Below, piece after piece: positions 18,497-27,759 of a DNA stretch of 64,000 nt. The notes beneath the pieces were generated by a model, which worked only from the letters and a program-made list of their open reading frames with translations, was not told the DNA's origin and did not search any database. Every line of letters starts with the position of its first letter. The first letter of the stretch is position 1. The stretch is from positions 310,001 through 374,000 of the forward strand of contig NZ_FMZH01000005.1 in assembly GCF_900101435.1 (NCBI RefSeq). Reading direction: 5' to 3'. The stretch is from Pedobacter soli. GTDB taxonomy: Bacteria > Bacteroidota > Bacteroidia > Sphingobacteriales > Sphingobacteriaceae. A program made the translations under genes and the position numbers.

Positions 18497-18525
18497 CAAA
18501 ATTAAACAAAATTTTAAATTTTCAA
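18497..18525 (-). promoter_or_regulatory. Two-box Bacteroidota promoter for the OmpA-like gene
   Basis: On the minus strand TTG (18525-18523), an 18-base spacer and TAATTTTG (18504-18497) match the -33 TTG / -7 TAnnTTTG consensus. The predicted start is near 18492, giving a ~50-base A/T-rich leader. Confidence 0.55.
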
Positions 18526-18611
18526 ACTTTTATACAAACTCCGTTCCAAACTTCACAGTCAATGATCATTTTCTTACATTTGGCCATTTACAGTATAAAA
18601 ATACCATTTCT

Positions 18612-19901
18612 ATGAAATATCCAACCATCGATCAGTCGTTATTTATCTTAAATAGAAAAAACTTCAGTAAACAACTAAAAAACAAATCGTTAGCTATATT
18701 CAACGCCAGTGATGAATTTCCCAGGAGTGGTGATCAAAACTTTGTTTTTAAGCAAAATCCTGATTTATTTTATTTATCAGGAATTGATCAGGAGCAAACC
18801 ATACTGCTGTTATATCCCGATTGTCCTAATCCTTTGTACAGGGAAGTCCTGTTTTTAAGACAGACCAACGATTACATTAAGGTTTGGGAAGGATATAAGT
18901 ACACCAAAGAGCAGGCTAAAGCTGCATCGGGCATTGAGGCTATCTACTGGCTGGAAGATTTTGACAACATCTTACACAGTATTGTTAACTATGCCGATCA
19001 CATTTATTTAAACACCAATGAAAACGATCGCTATTCGCCTGAGGTGCCCTACCGCGATTTGCGTTTCATCGAAAAAATAAAATCAAAATATCCGTTGCAT
19101 CATTTTGAGCGTTCGGCTCCAATTATGAGAGGCTTAAGGGCGGTAAAATCTGATGTAGAGATTGAATTGACCAAAAAAGCATGTACTATAACACGCGATG
19201 CCTTTATAAGAGTATTGAAGTTTACCAAACCTGGTGTTAAGGAATATGAAATTGAAGCAGAAATTATTCATGAATTTATCCGCCAGGGTGGTACAGGTCA
19301 TGCCTATACGCCGATTATCGCCTCTGGCCATAATGCCAATATCCTTCATTATAACGATAATAACCAGACTTGCAAAGATGGCGATGTAATTCTTTTTGAT
19401 TTTGGTGCAGAATATGCAAATTATAACGCCGATATGAGCCGTTCAATCCCGGTAAACGGAAGATTTACGACCAGACAAAAAGAGGTTTACAATGCCGTAC
19501 ACCATGTAATGAAAGAATCGATTAAATTAATTGGTGAAGGTGTTTTGTGGAATACTTACCATGAACAGGTTGGAGAAGTGATGACAGAACAACTGATTAA
19601 ACTGGGTTTAATCACTACTGAAGAAGTAAAAAATCAAAATCCTGCATGGCCTGCATACAAAAAATACTTTATGCATGGCACTTCTCATCATTTAGGCATC
19701 GATGTACACGATTTTGCAGGCAGATACACACCATTTGCAACGGGCAATATATTAACGGTAGAACCAGGCATTTATATTCCTGAAGAAGGCTTAGGCATAC
19801 GTTTAGAAAACAACATCCTCATTACTGCTAATGGCAATGTAGATTTAATGGCCGATATTCCATTAGCTGCAGAGGAGATTGAAGATATTATGAATAGCTA
19901 G
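18612..19901 (+). CDS. pepP: Xaa-Pro aminopeptidase (M24B family)
   Basis: A 429-residue metallopeptidase that removes N-terminal residues before proline. It has the aminopeptidase-P N-domain (about 1-165; DEFPRSGDQNFVFKQNPDLFYLSGI) and a pita-bread catalytic domain. The five di-metal ligands are visible: Asp in ILFDFGAEY, Asp in NADMSRS, His in HGTSHHLGIDVHD, Glu in TVEPGIYIP and Glu in LGIRLENN. The protein looks complete and cytoplasmic. A TACATTTG box at 18575-18582 is a plausible promoter, although no TTG is seen at -33. It diverges from the OmpA-like gene. Confidence 0.94.
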   Translation: MKYPTIDQSLFILNRKNFSKQLKNKSLAIFNASDEFPRSGDQNFVFKQNPDLFYLSGIDQEQTILLLYPDCPNPLYREVLFLRQTNDYIKVWEGYKYTKEQAKAASGIEAIYWLEDFDNILHSIVNYADHIYLNTNENDRYSPEVPYRDLRFIEKIKSKYPLHHFERSAPIMRGLRAVKSDVEIELTKKACTITRDAFIRVLKFTKPGVKEYEIEAEIIHEFIRQGGTGHAYTPIIASGHNANILHYNDNNQTCKDGDVILFDFGAEYANYNADMSRSIPVNGRFTTRQKEVYNAVHHVMKESIKLIGEGVLWNTYHEQVGEVMTEQLIKLGLITTEEVKNQNPAWPAYKKYFMHGTSHHLGIDVHDFAGRYTPFATGNILTVEPGIYIPEEGLGIRLENNILITANGNVDLMADIPLAAEEIEDIMNS

Positions 19902-19965
19902 CTGGGTTTAAGTACACAGTTGGCGGTTTACAGTCCTCAGTTAACCAGTTTAAACAATTAACCAT

Positions 19966-20862
19966 TTAACTGTTGCAAAAGCTATCTGCAAACCTGTAAA
20001 TATTAAAATCATCTTGCAATAAGGCTGCCTGGATTTTTTCAAGCAGCCTTTTTTTATTTATATGCTGCATTTTTTGATGTTGAATAATTTTCCATGCTTT
20101 TTCAGCAAATAAAAGTGCTCTCTTCTCATGATCTAAAGCTTTTGGTTTTTCTATCCATTCACATAAAGTATCAATCCCAGAATTTTTATCAGCAATGGTT
20201 TTTAAAATCGGGATGGTTTTAGTGCCCTGATGCACTACTTTCTTCAAGTTGTTCGCAAAAGTATCAGCCCCTGCCCGATCGGCTTTGTTAATTACAAAGC
20301 AATCTGCAATTTCCATCAAACCTGATTTGATATTCTGCACCTCATCTCCCGATTCGGGTACCAGTACCACAACAGTTTTATCTGCCAACCCTGCAATCTC
20401 CACTTCTGATTGACCTACGCCAACTGTTTCAATAATAATTAAATCAAAATTCGAGGCTTTTAAAACATCTACCATTTCGATGGTTTTGGCAGAAATACCT
20501 CCCAAAGCCCCACGGGTAGCTAATGAGCGGATAAAAACATCAGGCTTATTAAACTGACTGGCCATCCGGATGCGATCGCCGAGTAAAGAACCGAAATTAA
20601 AAGGAGAGGTCGGGTCTATCGCCAATATGGCAATGCGTTTTCCTTTGGCCGTAAAATGATTGGTTATGGCATTCACCAAGGTACTTTTACCAGCACCCGG
20701 GGGACCAGTAATCCCTAAAACCGGCACATTAACACGGCTATCCAAATCTTTTAAAATTGCAACCGATGGCTCAATATCATTCTCAACCAGGGTTAAAGCC
20801 CTTGCCAATATCCGATAATTGCCAGCTTTTACTTCGTTTAAAATGGATAGATACGTATTCAT
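19966..20862 (-). CDS. meaB: MeaB/ArgK-type G3E GTPase, methylmalonyl-CoA mutase chaperone
   Basis: A 298-residue P-loop GTPase with GPPGAGKST at about residues 53-61, a switch region AIDPTSPFNFGSLLGDRIRM, ETVGVGQSE and a NKAD guanine-specificity motif. MeaB proteins load and protect adenosylcobalamin on methylmalonyl-CoA mutase. The longer frame begins with TTG at 20892; I use the ATG at 20862 because it matches the family start. The mutase genes are not in this window, so the chaperone sits apart from its client. It is divergent from the glycosyltransferase operon, and a -7-like box for that operon lies in the gap. Confidence 0.93.
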   Translation of the reverse strand: MNTYLSILNEVKAGNYRILARALTLVENDIEPSVAILKDLDSRVNVPVLGITGPPGAGKSTLVNAITNHFTAKGKRIAILAIDPTSPFNFGSLLGDRIRMASQFNKPDVFIRSLATRGALGGISAKTIEMVDVLKASNFDLIIIETVGVGQSEVEIAGLADKTVVVLVPESGDEVQNIKSGLMEIADCFVINKADRAGADTFANNLKKVVHQGTKTIPILKTIADKNSGIDTLCEWIEKPKALDHEKRALLFAEKAWKIIQHQKMQHINKKRLLEKIQAALLQDDFNIYRFADSFCNS

Positions 20863-20871
20863 CAATAAAGC

Positions 20872-20879
20872 TATCTTTG
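20872..20879 (+). promoter_or_regulatory. Possible -7 box for the glycosyltransferase operon
   Basis: TATCTTTG fits TAnnTTTG exactly, 52 bases before the ATG at 20932. No TTG is seen about 20 bases upstream, so support is limited. Confidence 0.3.
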
Positions 20880-20931
20880 TACAAATAAACAAAAATTATT
20901 AGCCACAAAAGGCCATCAACAACAAAACTGA

Positions 20932-21810
20932 ATGAAAGTAACCGGCTTTACCTTTTTAAGAAATGCGATTGTTAACGATTACCCGGCAAAAGAAGCCATA
21001 CTTTCAGTGCTCCCTTTATGCGATGATTTTATAGTGGCATTAGGAAATTCTACCGATGGAACTTCTGAAATGGTTAAACAGATCGCCCCTGAGAAGATCA
21101 GAACGATTGATACCGTTTGGGACGATAGCATTCGCGAAGGCGGGCGCGTTTTTGCCGACGAAACCAATAAGGCCCTCGCCGAAATATCAGCAGATACCGA
21201 TTGGATGATCTATATCCAGGGAGACGAAGCCATCCACGAGGAATATTTGCCATTAATTAAAAAAGAGATGGAACAGGAGCTTAACAATCCAAATGTTGAG
21301 GCCCTGCTTTTAAAATATAAACACTTTTACGCTTCATACGATTACCTGGCTGAATCAAGACGTTGGTACAGAAGAGAGGTACGTATCATTAAAAACCTCC
21401 CTGGTGTGCATTCCTACCGGGATGCGCAAGGTTTCAGGATTAACGACCGTAAGCTAAAGGTTAAATTGATTGATGCCTATGTTTATCATTATGGCTGGGT
21501 AAAGCCCCCCAAAGGCTTACAAGGAAAAGTGCGTAACTTTAATCAATTCTACCAAACAGAAGAATGGATCGAGGCAAATTATCCCGTTCAGGATACTTTT
21601 GATATGCACAATGCCGACCGTTTGGTTCATTTTAAGGGAAGTCACCCCAAAGTAATGCAGACCAGGATTGCTGCTGCAAACTGGAAATTTGAAAAAGACC
21701 TGACCAAGGAAACGCCAAAAATGAATTTCAGAAGAAAGCTACTTCAGAAAATTGAAGATTTAACCGGATTACGATTGTTTGAATACCGAAATTATAAAAT
21801 TGTTAAATAG
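20932..21810 (+). CDS. Family-2-like glycosyltransferase
   Basis: A 292-residue soluble protein with a GT-A-type start (FTFLRNAIVNDYPAKEAILSVLPLCDDFIVALGNSTDGTSEM). The usual acidic D-D-G-S loop is replaced by GNSTDGT, and a likely metal/nucleotide acidic motif lies near residue 99 (QGDEAIHEEY). The second half is rich in Trp, Tyr and basic residues, as expected for an enzyme acting at the membrane surface. Donor and acceptor are unknown; transfer onto lipopolysaccharide core or O-chain is inferred from the neighbours. The next glycosyltransferase starts on the base after its stop codon, so they are translationally linked. Confidence 0.75.
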   Translation: MKVTGFTFLRNAIVNDYPAKEAILSVLPLCDDFIVALGNSTDGTSEMVKQIAPEKIRTIDTVWDDSIREGGRVFADETNKALAEISADTDWMIYIQGDEAIHEEYLPLIKKEMEQELNNPNVEALLLKYKHFYASYDYLAESRRWYRREVRIIKNLPGVHSYRDAQGFRINDRKLKVKLIDAYVYHYGWVKPPKGLQGKVRNFNQFYQTEEWIEANYPVQDTFDMHNADRLVHFKGSHPKVMQTRIAAANWKFEKDLTKETPKMNFRRKLLQKIEDLTGLRLFEYRNYKIVK

Positions 21811-22797
21811 ATGCAGAAAAGTGTTTCTATCGTAATTCCCAATTATAACGGCAAGCATCTGCTGGAAAAGTACCTGCCTTCAGTTTTCATTGCGGCTCAA
21901 AATGCCGGAACCGAATTTGAAATTATTGTTATTGATGATGGTTCAAAGGATGACAGTATTTCATTTGTCCAAACGAATTACCCGCAGATAAAATTACTTG
22001 TTAATGATCGCAACAGAGGTTTTTCTTATACCTGCAACCACGGTATAGGCGAAGCAAAACATGAACTGATTTTACTTTTAAATTCTGATGTTAAACTTAC
22101 GCCCAACTATTTTGAACATCAATTTAAATACTTTAACAAGCCCGATACTTTTGGGGTAATGGCTCGCATTATGAGTTTTGATGAATCCAGAATTGAAGAT
22201 GCCGCCCGTTTGTTGTATTATGGAGGCTGTAGAATAAAGGCTAATAAGTTTTATTATAGCGAAAATCCAACTGATGAAACGGTTTATACGGCTTACCTTT
22301 CTGGAGCGAATGCTTTGGTTAATGCCAAAAAACTGAAAGAACTGGGTGGTTTCGATGAAATTTATTCACCCTTCTCTTCAGAAGATTTTGATTTAAGCCT
22401 TCGTGCCTGGCAATTGGGATGGAAATGTTATTACGAACATCAGTCGGTTTGTTTCCATCATGTAAGTGGCAGTACCAAAACACAGATCAAATCAGACTTT
22501 ATCAAAAAAATCTATTATCGTAACCGGTATATCCTTCAAGGCATACACCTACATGGGGCCAGAAAGACTTTATATCCCCTACAACAAATCTTCACTGAAC
22601 TAATTCCGAAACTATTAACTGGGAAAACCTGGGTTTGGAGCAGTTATCGCGATTATCTGGCGCATAAGCCCCAAATACTGGAAAGCAGAAAAAGATTAAC
22701 TGTACTCAAACACAAACATCAATCCTTGCTAAAAATAGATGATGTGATGCAAATTATTAACCAATCTGTTACTGCCAAGAAAATTAAGCGATTGTAA
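21811..22797 (+). CDS. Family-2 glycosyltransferase
   Basis: A 328-residue GT2 enzyme (rhamnosyltransferase-like group). Motifs in order are VSIVIPNYNG, IIVIDDGSKDDS, NRGFSYTCNHGI, the DxD-like LLNSDVKLTPNY, LSGANALVNAKKLKELGGFDE and the catalytic ED in FSSEDFDLSLRAWQLGW. No membrane helix is obvious. It should add a sugar in cell-surface glycan synthesis. Its ATG follows directly on the stop of the preceding glycosyltransferase. A two-box promoter for msbA sits just after it, so transcription may be topped up there. Confidence 0.88.
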   Translation: MQKSVSIVIPNYNGKHLLEKYLPSVFIAAQNAGTEFEIIVIDDGSKDDSISFVQTNYPQIKLLVNDRNRGFSYTCNHGIGEAKHELILLLNSDVKLTPNYFEHQFKYFNKPDTFGVMARIMSFDESRIEDAARLLYYGGCRIKANKFYYSENPTDETVYTAYLSGANALVNAKKLKELGGFDEIYSPFSSEDFDLSLRAWQLGWKCYYEHQSVCFHHVSGSTKTQIKSDFIKKIYYRNRYILQGIHLHGARKTLYPLQQIFTELIPKLLTGKTWVWSSYRDYLAHKPQILESRKRLTVLKHKHQSLLKIDDVMQIINQSVTAKKIKRL

Positions 22798-22822
22798 TTT
22801 TAGCGGCGATTAAAGCTCTATT

Positions 22823-22854
22823 TTGCTAAGGTTTCTTTGAAAAACGTACATTTG
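22823..22854 (+). promoter_or_regulatory. Two-box Bacteroidota promoter for the msbA-like gene
   Basis: TTG (22823-22825), a 21-base spacer and TACATTTG (22847-22854) fit the consensus. The predicted leader is about 65 bases. Confidence 0.5.
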
Positions 22855-22926
22855 CTGAGTTTTAATTAGATTTTTTTCTGGAAGTTAACATTATATCTTC
22901 TATCATACATATCCATTTTATATAAA

Positions 22927-24744
22927 ATGAAAACATATTTTCGTTTATTATCATTTGCCAAACCAATTGAAAAGTTTGCAATACCTTATATTATTGCGAC
23001 ACTTTTTGCCATTATTTTCAACACCTTTCTATTTACACTTTTAGGCCCTCTATTAGAAACTTTATTCATAAAAGATGCCCCTACCACACTTTCGAAAGTA
23101 AGTTCATCGATAGATTTTATGGCCAGGTTTAGCGAGTACATCAAACATGCGATCACAATTTATGGCAAAACCGGAACCTTAAAAATAGTATGTATTGTGA
23201 TTTCAATAACGGTTGTGCTGTCAAATCTTTTCCGTTACCTTTCACAAAGGTTTATGGAAGATTTAAGGGTACATACCTTATTAAACCTTAGAAGAACAGT
23301 TTTTAATAATGTAATGAACCTTCACGTTGGTTTTTTTAACAATGAACGCAAGGGTGATATCATTTCAAAAGTTGCCTCTGATGTTCAGGTGGTACAATTC
23401 ACGGTAACTAATACCTTACAGGTTGTTTTTAAAGAGCCATTACAGCTTTTATTTTATGTCGGTGTTCTTGTATCAATATCACTTAAATTAACCTTATTTT
23501 CATTACTGGTAATCCCAGTTTCAGGCTTTATTATCAGCAAAATTGTTAAACGTTTAAAACAACAGGCTAAAGAATCACATGAATCTTTTGCTAAAATGCT
23601 GGGTTTTTTGGACGAATCTTTAAGTGGGATTAAAATTATAAAAGCTTTTAATGCTACACAACGGATCAAAAATAAATTTGACGAAGAGAACAAATTCTAT
23701 TCTTTTCTAAACAGAAAAATGGCCAGAAGACAACAACTTGCTTCTCCTGTTTCACAAACTTTAGGGGTATTTGTGGTGGTATTTATTGTACTTTACGGAG
23801 GCACCATGATTTTAACAGGTCAAGGAGACTTAACGCCTGCAAAATTTCTGGTATACATTACAACATTCTCTCAAGTAATGCAACCGGTAAAAGCCCTTGC
23901 CGATTCATTTAGTGGTATCCACTCTGGTATAGCTGCCGGCGACCGCGTTTTAGACTTAATTGATACCAAACCATTACTGGTTAATGCCCCGGATGCAAAA
24001 GTACTTGAAGACTTTAACCATACCATAAACTTTAAAGATGTGTCTTTCAGTTATGGTGAGAAACAAATTCTAAACGGAATTAACTTTGAAATTGAAAAAG
24101 GAAAAACCGTTGCACTGGTAGGTCCATCAGGAGGTGGAAAAAGTACCTTGATGGATTTAATTCCACGTTTTCATGATCCCAAATCTGGTTCTATTTCTAT
24201 AGATGGGAATGATTATAGAAGTCTTACTGCCGAAAGTATCAGAGCTCAAATGGGAACTGTAAATCAGGAGTCTTTTCTATTTAATGATACTATTTTTAAC
24301 AACATTGCATTTGCCAACCCCAATGCAACAATGGAAGAAGTGATTGCTGCAGCAAAAATTGCCAATGCTCACGATTTTATTGAAAATACCGAAAATGGTT
24401 ACCAAACTTTTGTGGGCGACCGCGGCAACAGGCTTTCGGGTGGGCAGCGTCAACGTGTATGTATTGCCAGGGCGGTATTGGCCAATCCACCCATTATGCT
24501 TTTAGATGAGGCAACTTCTGCATTAGATACCGAATCAGAAAAACTGGTACAGGATGCATTAAACAACTTGATGAGGAACCGCACCTCAATTGTAATTGCC
24601 CATCGCTTAAGTACGATACAACATGCCGATAAAATTGTGGTAATTGATAAAGGTAATGTTGTAGAAACCGGGAGTCATGCCGAATTAATACATCAGAACG
24701 GCTTATATAAGAGGTTAATAGATATGCAGGCTTTTAACGATTAA
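22927..24744 (+). CDS. MsbA-type lipid flippase, ABC transporter
   Basis: A 605-residue half-transporter, close to the MsbA length. The N-terminal six-helix domain spans ~1-340 and the ATPase domain the rest. Walker A is GPSGGGKST near residue 399, the signature LSGGQRQRV near 503, Walker B IMLLDEATSALD near 523 and the switch His is in IAHRLST. MsbA flips lipid A-core across the inner membrane using ATP. The position inside a heptose/glycosyltransferase block supports that substrate here, but this is inference. The GT9-like gene follows after three bases, so they form one operon. Confidence 0.88.
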   Translation: MKTYFRLLSFAKPIEKFAIPYIIATLFAIIFNTFLFTLLGPLLETLFIKDAPTTLSKVSSSIDFMARFSEYIKHAITIYGKTGTLKIVCIVISITVVLSNLFRYLSQRFMEDLRVHTLLNLRRTVFNNVMNLHVGFFNNERKGDIISKVASDVQVVQFTVTNTLQVVFKEPLQLLFYVGVLVSISLKLTLFSLLVIPVSGFIISKIVKRLKQQAKESHESFAKMLGFLDESLSGIKIIKAFNATQRIKNKFDEENKFYSFLNRKMARRQQLASPVSQTLGVFVVVFIVLYGGTMILTGQGDLTPAKFLVYITTFSQVMQPVKALADSFSGIHSGIAAGDRVLDLIDTKPLLVNAPDAKVLEDFNHTINFKDVSFSYGEKQILNGINFEIEKGKTVALVGPSGGGKSTLMDLIPRFHDPKSGSISIDGNDYRSLTAESIRAQMGTVNQESFLFNDTIFNNIAFANPNATMEEVIAAAKIANAHDFIENTENGYQTFVGDRGNRLSGGQRQRVCIARAVLANPPIMLLDEATSALDTESEKLVQDALNNLMRNRTSIVIAHRLSTIQHADKIVVIDKGNVVETGSHAELIHQNGLYKRLIDMQAFND

Positions 24745-24747
24745 ACT

Positions 24748-25689
24748 ATGTTTGAGAAAAGAAATCTTATCAGCAAATGGTGGTTAAAATACACCGACAA
24801 AAGCGCATATAAAATTTACAAGTGGGAATTAAAGAACTACCATCAACAACAGTTCAACAATCTGTTTACAAGCGGCAATAGATTAAATAGCCTGCCAAAA
24901 ATCAAATCGATACTAACCGAAACAGATACACTAAATGTAAATCATAGCGGCAATGCCGGCGACGTAATTTATGCTTTACCTACGCTCAAAAAATTACATG
25001 AGTTAACAGGCGCTAAGCTAAATCTCTACTTAAGGCTCAATCAACCCTTAATTCTTTCGAGCACATTATCCCATCCTTTAGGAAATGTAATGCTTAATCA
25101 AAAAATGGTTAATTTATTATTGCCTTTACTTGAAAAGCAGCCCTATATTAATTTGATTGAACCCTATACCAATCAACACATCCATATAGATCTGGATGTT
25201 TTTAGAGCAGGTGTATTTCCGCTCGACCGTGGAAATATAGCCAGATGGTGCGGTTATATTACCGGAGTAAATGCAGATTTATGGTTGCCATGGCTAAGTG
25301 TTACGCCACGCCAGGAGTTTAATCAAACTATTCTTTTGGCAAGAAGCGGGCGCTATCAGAATGTTAATCTTGATTTCTCATTTTTAGCTCAGTACAAAAA
25401 TGTAAAATTCATAGGCGTAGCTTCTGAATATGAAGAGATGAAAAAGCAGATTCCAGACTTAGCGTGGTGTGAGGTAAAAAACTTTTTGGAACTTGCAGAA
25501 ACCATTGCAGGCTGTAAATTATTTATTGGCAATCAATCTTTTCCTTTCTCAGTTGCCGAAGGACTAAAAGTGCAGCGAATATTAGAGCTGAGTACCGATA
25601 TTATAAATGTAGTTCCTGAAGGAAAAGGGGGATATGATATCTTATTCCAGGATCATTTCGAAAGTTTGGTGAGTGATTTATCACGTTAA
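24748..25689 (+). CDS. GT9-like (heptosyltransferase-like) protein, copy A
   Basis: A 313-residue protein not annotated confidently by eye. The segment LNVNHSGNAGDVIYALPTLK resembles the N-terminal GD-x-x-x-x-x-P signature of GT9 heptosyltransferases, including the conserved Asp. Near the C-terminus LFIGNQSFPFSVAEGLKVQR resembles the GT9 donor-site loop. The first ~65 residues are basic and aromatic, suggesting membrane association. It is a paralogue of the next gene (shared GNAGD-IYALPT, HPLGNV-LN, LARS-RY and GNQSFP-S-AE). Heptose synthesis genes lie directly after the pair, which favours a heptosyltransferase role. That role is inference. Confidence 0.55.
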   Translation: MFEKRNLISKWWLKYTDKSAYKIYKWELKNYHQQQFNNLFTSGNRLNSLPKIKSILTETDTLNVNHSGNAGDVIYALPTLKKLHELTGAKLNLYLRLNQPLILSSTLSHPLGNVMLNQKMVNLLLPLLEKQPYINLIEPYTNQHIHIDLDVFRAGVFPLDRGNIARWCGYITGVNADLWLPWLSVTPRQEFNQTILLARSGRYQNVNLDFSFLAQYKNVKFIGVASEYEEMKKQIPDLAWCEVKNFLELAETIAGCKLFIGNQSFPFSVAEGLKVQRILELSTDIINVVPEGKGGYDILFQDHFESLVSDLSR

Positions 25690-25708
25690 AAACATAGTTA
25701 AAGATAAA

Positions 25709-26680
25709 ATGGGCAAAGAATTTAAGAAGCTGAATAAAATAGCCGGTCTATATTTAAAACTTACCGATAAACCTAAATACATCGTCTATAAGCACAAGCT
25801 TAAAGAGTATAAAACAAATAAGAAACGACAGGATAAGATAAATCTGTTTACAGCAGAAAATAATTTCCTGAACCCTGATCAGATTATTGCCTTGGCAAAG
25901 CAAAACGGAGAACTGAACATTGTGCATAGCGGAAATGCAGGCGATATTATTTATGCACTACCTACCATAAAAGCTATCACAAAATTAATCAGCGAACCAG
26001 TAAATCTTTATCTTCTTATAGATCAGCCACACAATTTACATCCGCTCTACACCCATCCGTTGGGCAATGTTACATTGAATAAAAAAATGGCAGAAATGCT
26101 TATCCCATTGATTTTAGAGCAGGATTACATCAACGGTTGTTCAATTTATCAAAATGAAGAAATTCATTTAAAATTGGATCTATTCAGGAAACTTCCGATA
26201 TGGTTGGACAAAGGAAACATTATTAAATGGTACGCCTACACTACCGGTGTAGTTCCTACTGTAAACGAACCATGGATCAGAGTTATTGCTAATCAAAAGT
26301 TTTCAAAGGAGATTGTACTGGCTAGAAGTACACGTTACCGTAACCCGCATATTAGCTACGATTTTTTGAAACAATATCCCAATATCACTTTTTTAGGTGT
26401 GGAGTCTGAATTTCAGGATATGCAAAAAGAATTACCGCATATAAAATTTCAGCCTGTTAATGATTTTAAACAAATGGCACAAGTTATTGCAGGCTCCGCC
26501 TTTTTTATCGGAAACCAATCTTTCCCATATTCGATTGCAGAAGCACTCAAAATTCCCCGGATTTTGGAAACGAGTTTTGAAACACCAAATGTAATTCCGG
26601 ATGGTGAGAACGGACACGACTTCTATTTACAAGCACATTTTGAGTGGACAGTAAAAAAGTTGGTTGAGAATCTGGTTTAA
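25709..26680 (+). CDS. GT9-like (heptosyltransferase-like) protein, copy B
   Basis: A 323-residue paralogue of the preceding protein, with the same landmarks in the same order: IVHSGNAGDIIYALPTIK, THPLGNVTLNKKMAEML, a Trp/Tyr-rich middle, IVLARSTRYRNP and FFIGNQSFPYSIAEALKIPR. A longer frame opens with GTG at 25673 and would overlap copy A by 17 bases; I choose the ATG at 25709, 20 bases after its stop. The tandem paralogues may add successive identical or related sugars. It ends three bases from the stop of the convergent hldC gene, with no terminator between. Confidence 0.55.
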   Translation: MGKEFKKLNKIAGLYLKLTDKPKYIVYKHKLKEYKTNKKRQDKINLFTAENNFLNPDQIIALAKQNGELNIVHSGNAGDIIYALPTIKAITKLISEPVNLYLLIDQPHNLHPLYTHPLGNVTLNKKMAEMLIPLILEQDYINGCSIYQNEEIHLKLDLFRKLPIWLDKGNIIKWYAYTTGVVPTVNEPWIRVIANQKFSKEIVLARSTRYRNPHISYDFLKQYPNITFLGVESEFQDMQKELPHIKFQPVNDFKQMAQVIAGSAFFIGNQSFPYSIAEALKIPRILETSFETPNVIPDGENGHDFYLQAHFEWTVKKLVENLV

Positions 26681-26683
26681 AGA

Positions 26684-27178
26684 TTATCGACCAGAAATTT
26701 TTTGAATAAGAGAAGTAGATGAATAACCGTTAATAAAATCCACGATATTTACCACTCCACCATTGTCGATCACCTCTTTTGCACCAACAATATTCTCAAC
26801 AAGGTAATCTCCCCCTTTTACCAATACATCGGGCATCACTGTTGTAATGAGATTCAGCGGAGTATCTTCTTCAAAAACCACAACCGCATCAACAAAGAAC
26901 AGAGAAGCAAGCATTAAAGCCCTGCTATCGGCTTTGTTAATCGGTCTGCTTTCGCCTTTTAGCCTTTTAACCGAGCTATCAGCATTAAGCCCGATTATTA
27001 ATTTATCGCCAAAAGATGCAGCTTTTAACAAGTAGCTTAAATGGCCTATATGCAGCAGGTCAAAACAGCCATTGGTAAATACCAGTTTTAACCCTTGTGC
27101 TTTCCATGTTGCGAGTTTTGACGTTAATTGATCACCGCTTAAAACCTTTTCAGCCTGAAGCTCATTTAAAGTTTCCAT
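26684..27178 (-). CDS. hldC: D-glycero-beta-D-manno-heptose 1-phosphate adenylyltransferase
   Basis: A 164-residue nucleotidyltransferase equal to the second domain of the bifunctional HldE/RfaE. It uses ATP to make ADP-D-glycero-manno-heptose from heptose 1-phosphate. The cytidylyltransferase-type motif TNGCFDLLHIGHLSYL (HxGH) and the matching SSTSLIQKI end are visible. It is the third gene of a compact hldA-gmhA-hldC operon (8 bases after gmhA). In E. coli the kinase and this domain are fused; here they are separate genes. Confidence 0.93.
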   Translation of the reverse strand: METLNELQAEKVLSGDQLTSKLATWKAQGLKLVFTNGCFDLLHIGHLSYLLKAASFGDKLIIGLNADSSVKRLKGESRPINKADSRALMLASLFFVDAVVVFEEDTPLNLITTVMPDVLVKGGDYLVENIVGAKEVIDNGGVVNIVDFINGYSSTSLIQKISGR

Positions 27179-27186
27179 ATATCTTA

Positions 27187-27750
27187 TTAATAAATTGCGT
27201 CTACCTCACTACAGATAATATGTCCGATTAATATATGCATTTCCTGAATTCTTGCAGTAACCGGAGAAGGAACGACAATATTAGGGCTACAGTACTCATT
27301 CATTTCTCCGCCATCGCGCCCGCTCAATCCAATAGTATGGCAGCCTATGGTTTTTCCCAGTTTCAACGCTCTGATCACATTCTCACTATTGCCACTGGTA
27401 GAAATGCCGATCAGCACATCACCTGCATTGGCCAATCCCTCTACCTGACGTTCGAAAACACGCTCAAAACCATAATCATTGCCAATAGCTGTCAATGCTG
27501 ATGTATCTGTTGTCAAAGCGATAGCTGGCAAAGATTTCCGTTCCTTAAAAAACCTGCCTGTAAACTCAGCAGCTATATGTTGTGCATCTCCTGCACTACC
27601 ACCATTTCCAAATAACAGTACTTTATTTCCGCTTTTGATACAATCCGTAATAATTTTACACGCCTGGGCAATTTTATCCTCAAGCTTTTCTGCAGATTGT
27701 TTTGCAACTTCAAGATGCTCTACAAATAAGTTTTTAATCTGGTCTTGCAT
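27187..27750 (-). CDS. gmhA: Phosphoheptose isomerase (sedoheptulose 7-phosphate isomerase)
   Basis: A 187-residue SIS-domain protein converting sedoheptulose 7-phosphate to D-glycero-D-manno-heptose 7-phosphate, the first step of ADP-heptose synthesis. Motifs include [54 protein letters not shown] and a C-terminal [16 protein letters not shown] holding the catalytic/zinc His residues. Length is typical. It is the middle gene of the operon, 9 bases after hldA. Confidence 0.95.
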   Translation of the reverse strand: MQDQIKNLFVEHLEVAKQSAEKLEDKIAQACKIITDCIKSGNKVLLFGNGGSAGDAQHIAAEFTGRFFKERKSLPAIALTTDTSALTAIGNDYGFERVFERQVEGLANAGDVLIGISTSGNSENVIRALKLGKTIGCHTIGLSGRDGGEMNEYCSPNIVVPSPVTARIQEMHILIGHIICSEVDAIY

Positions 27751-27759
27751 TTCTATAAT

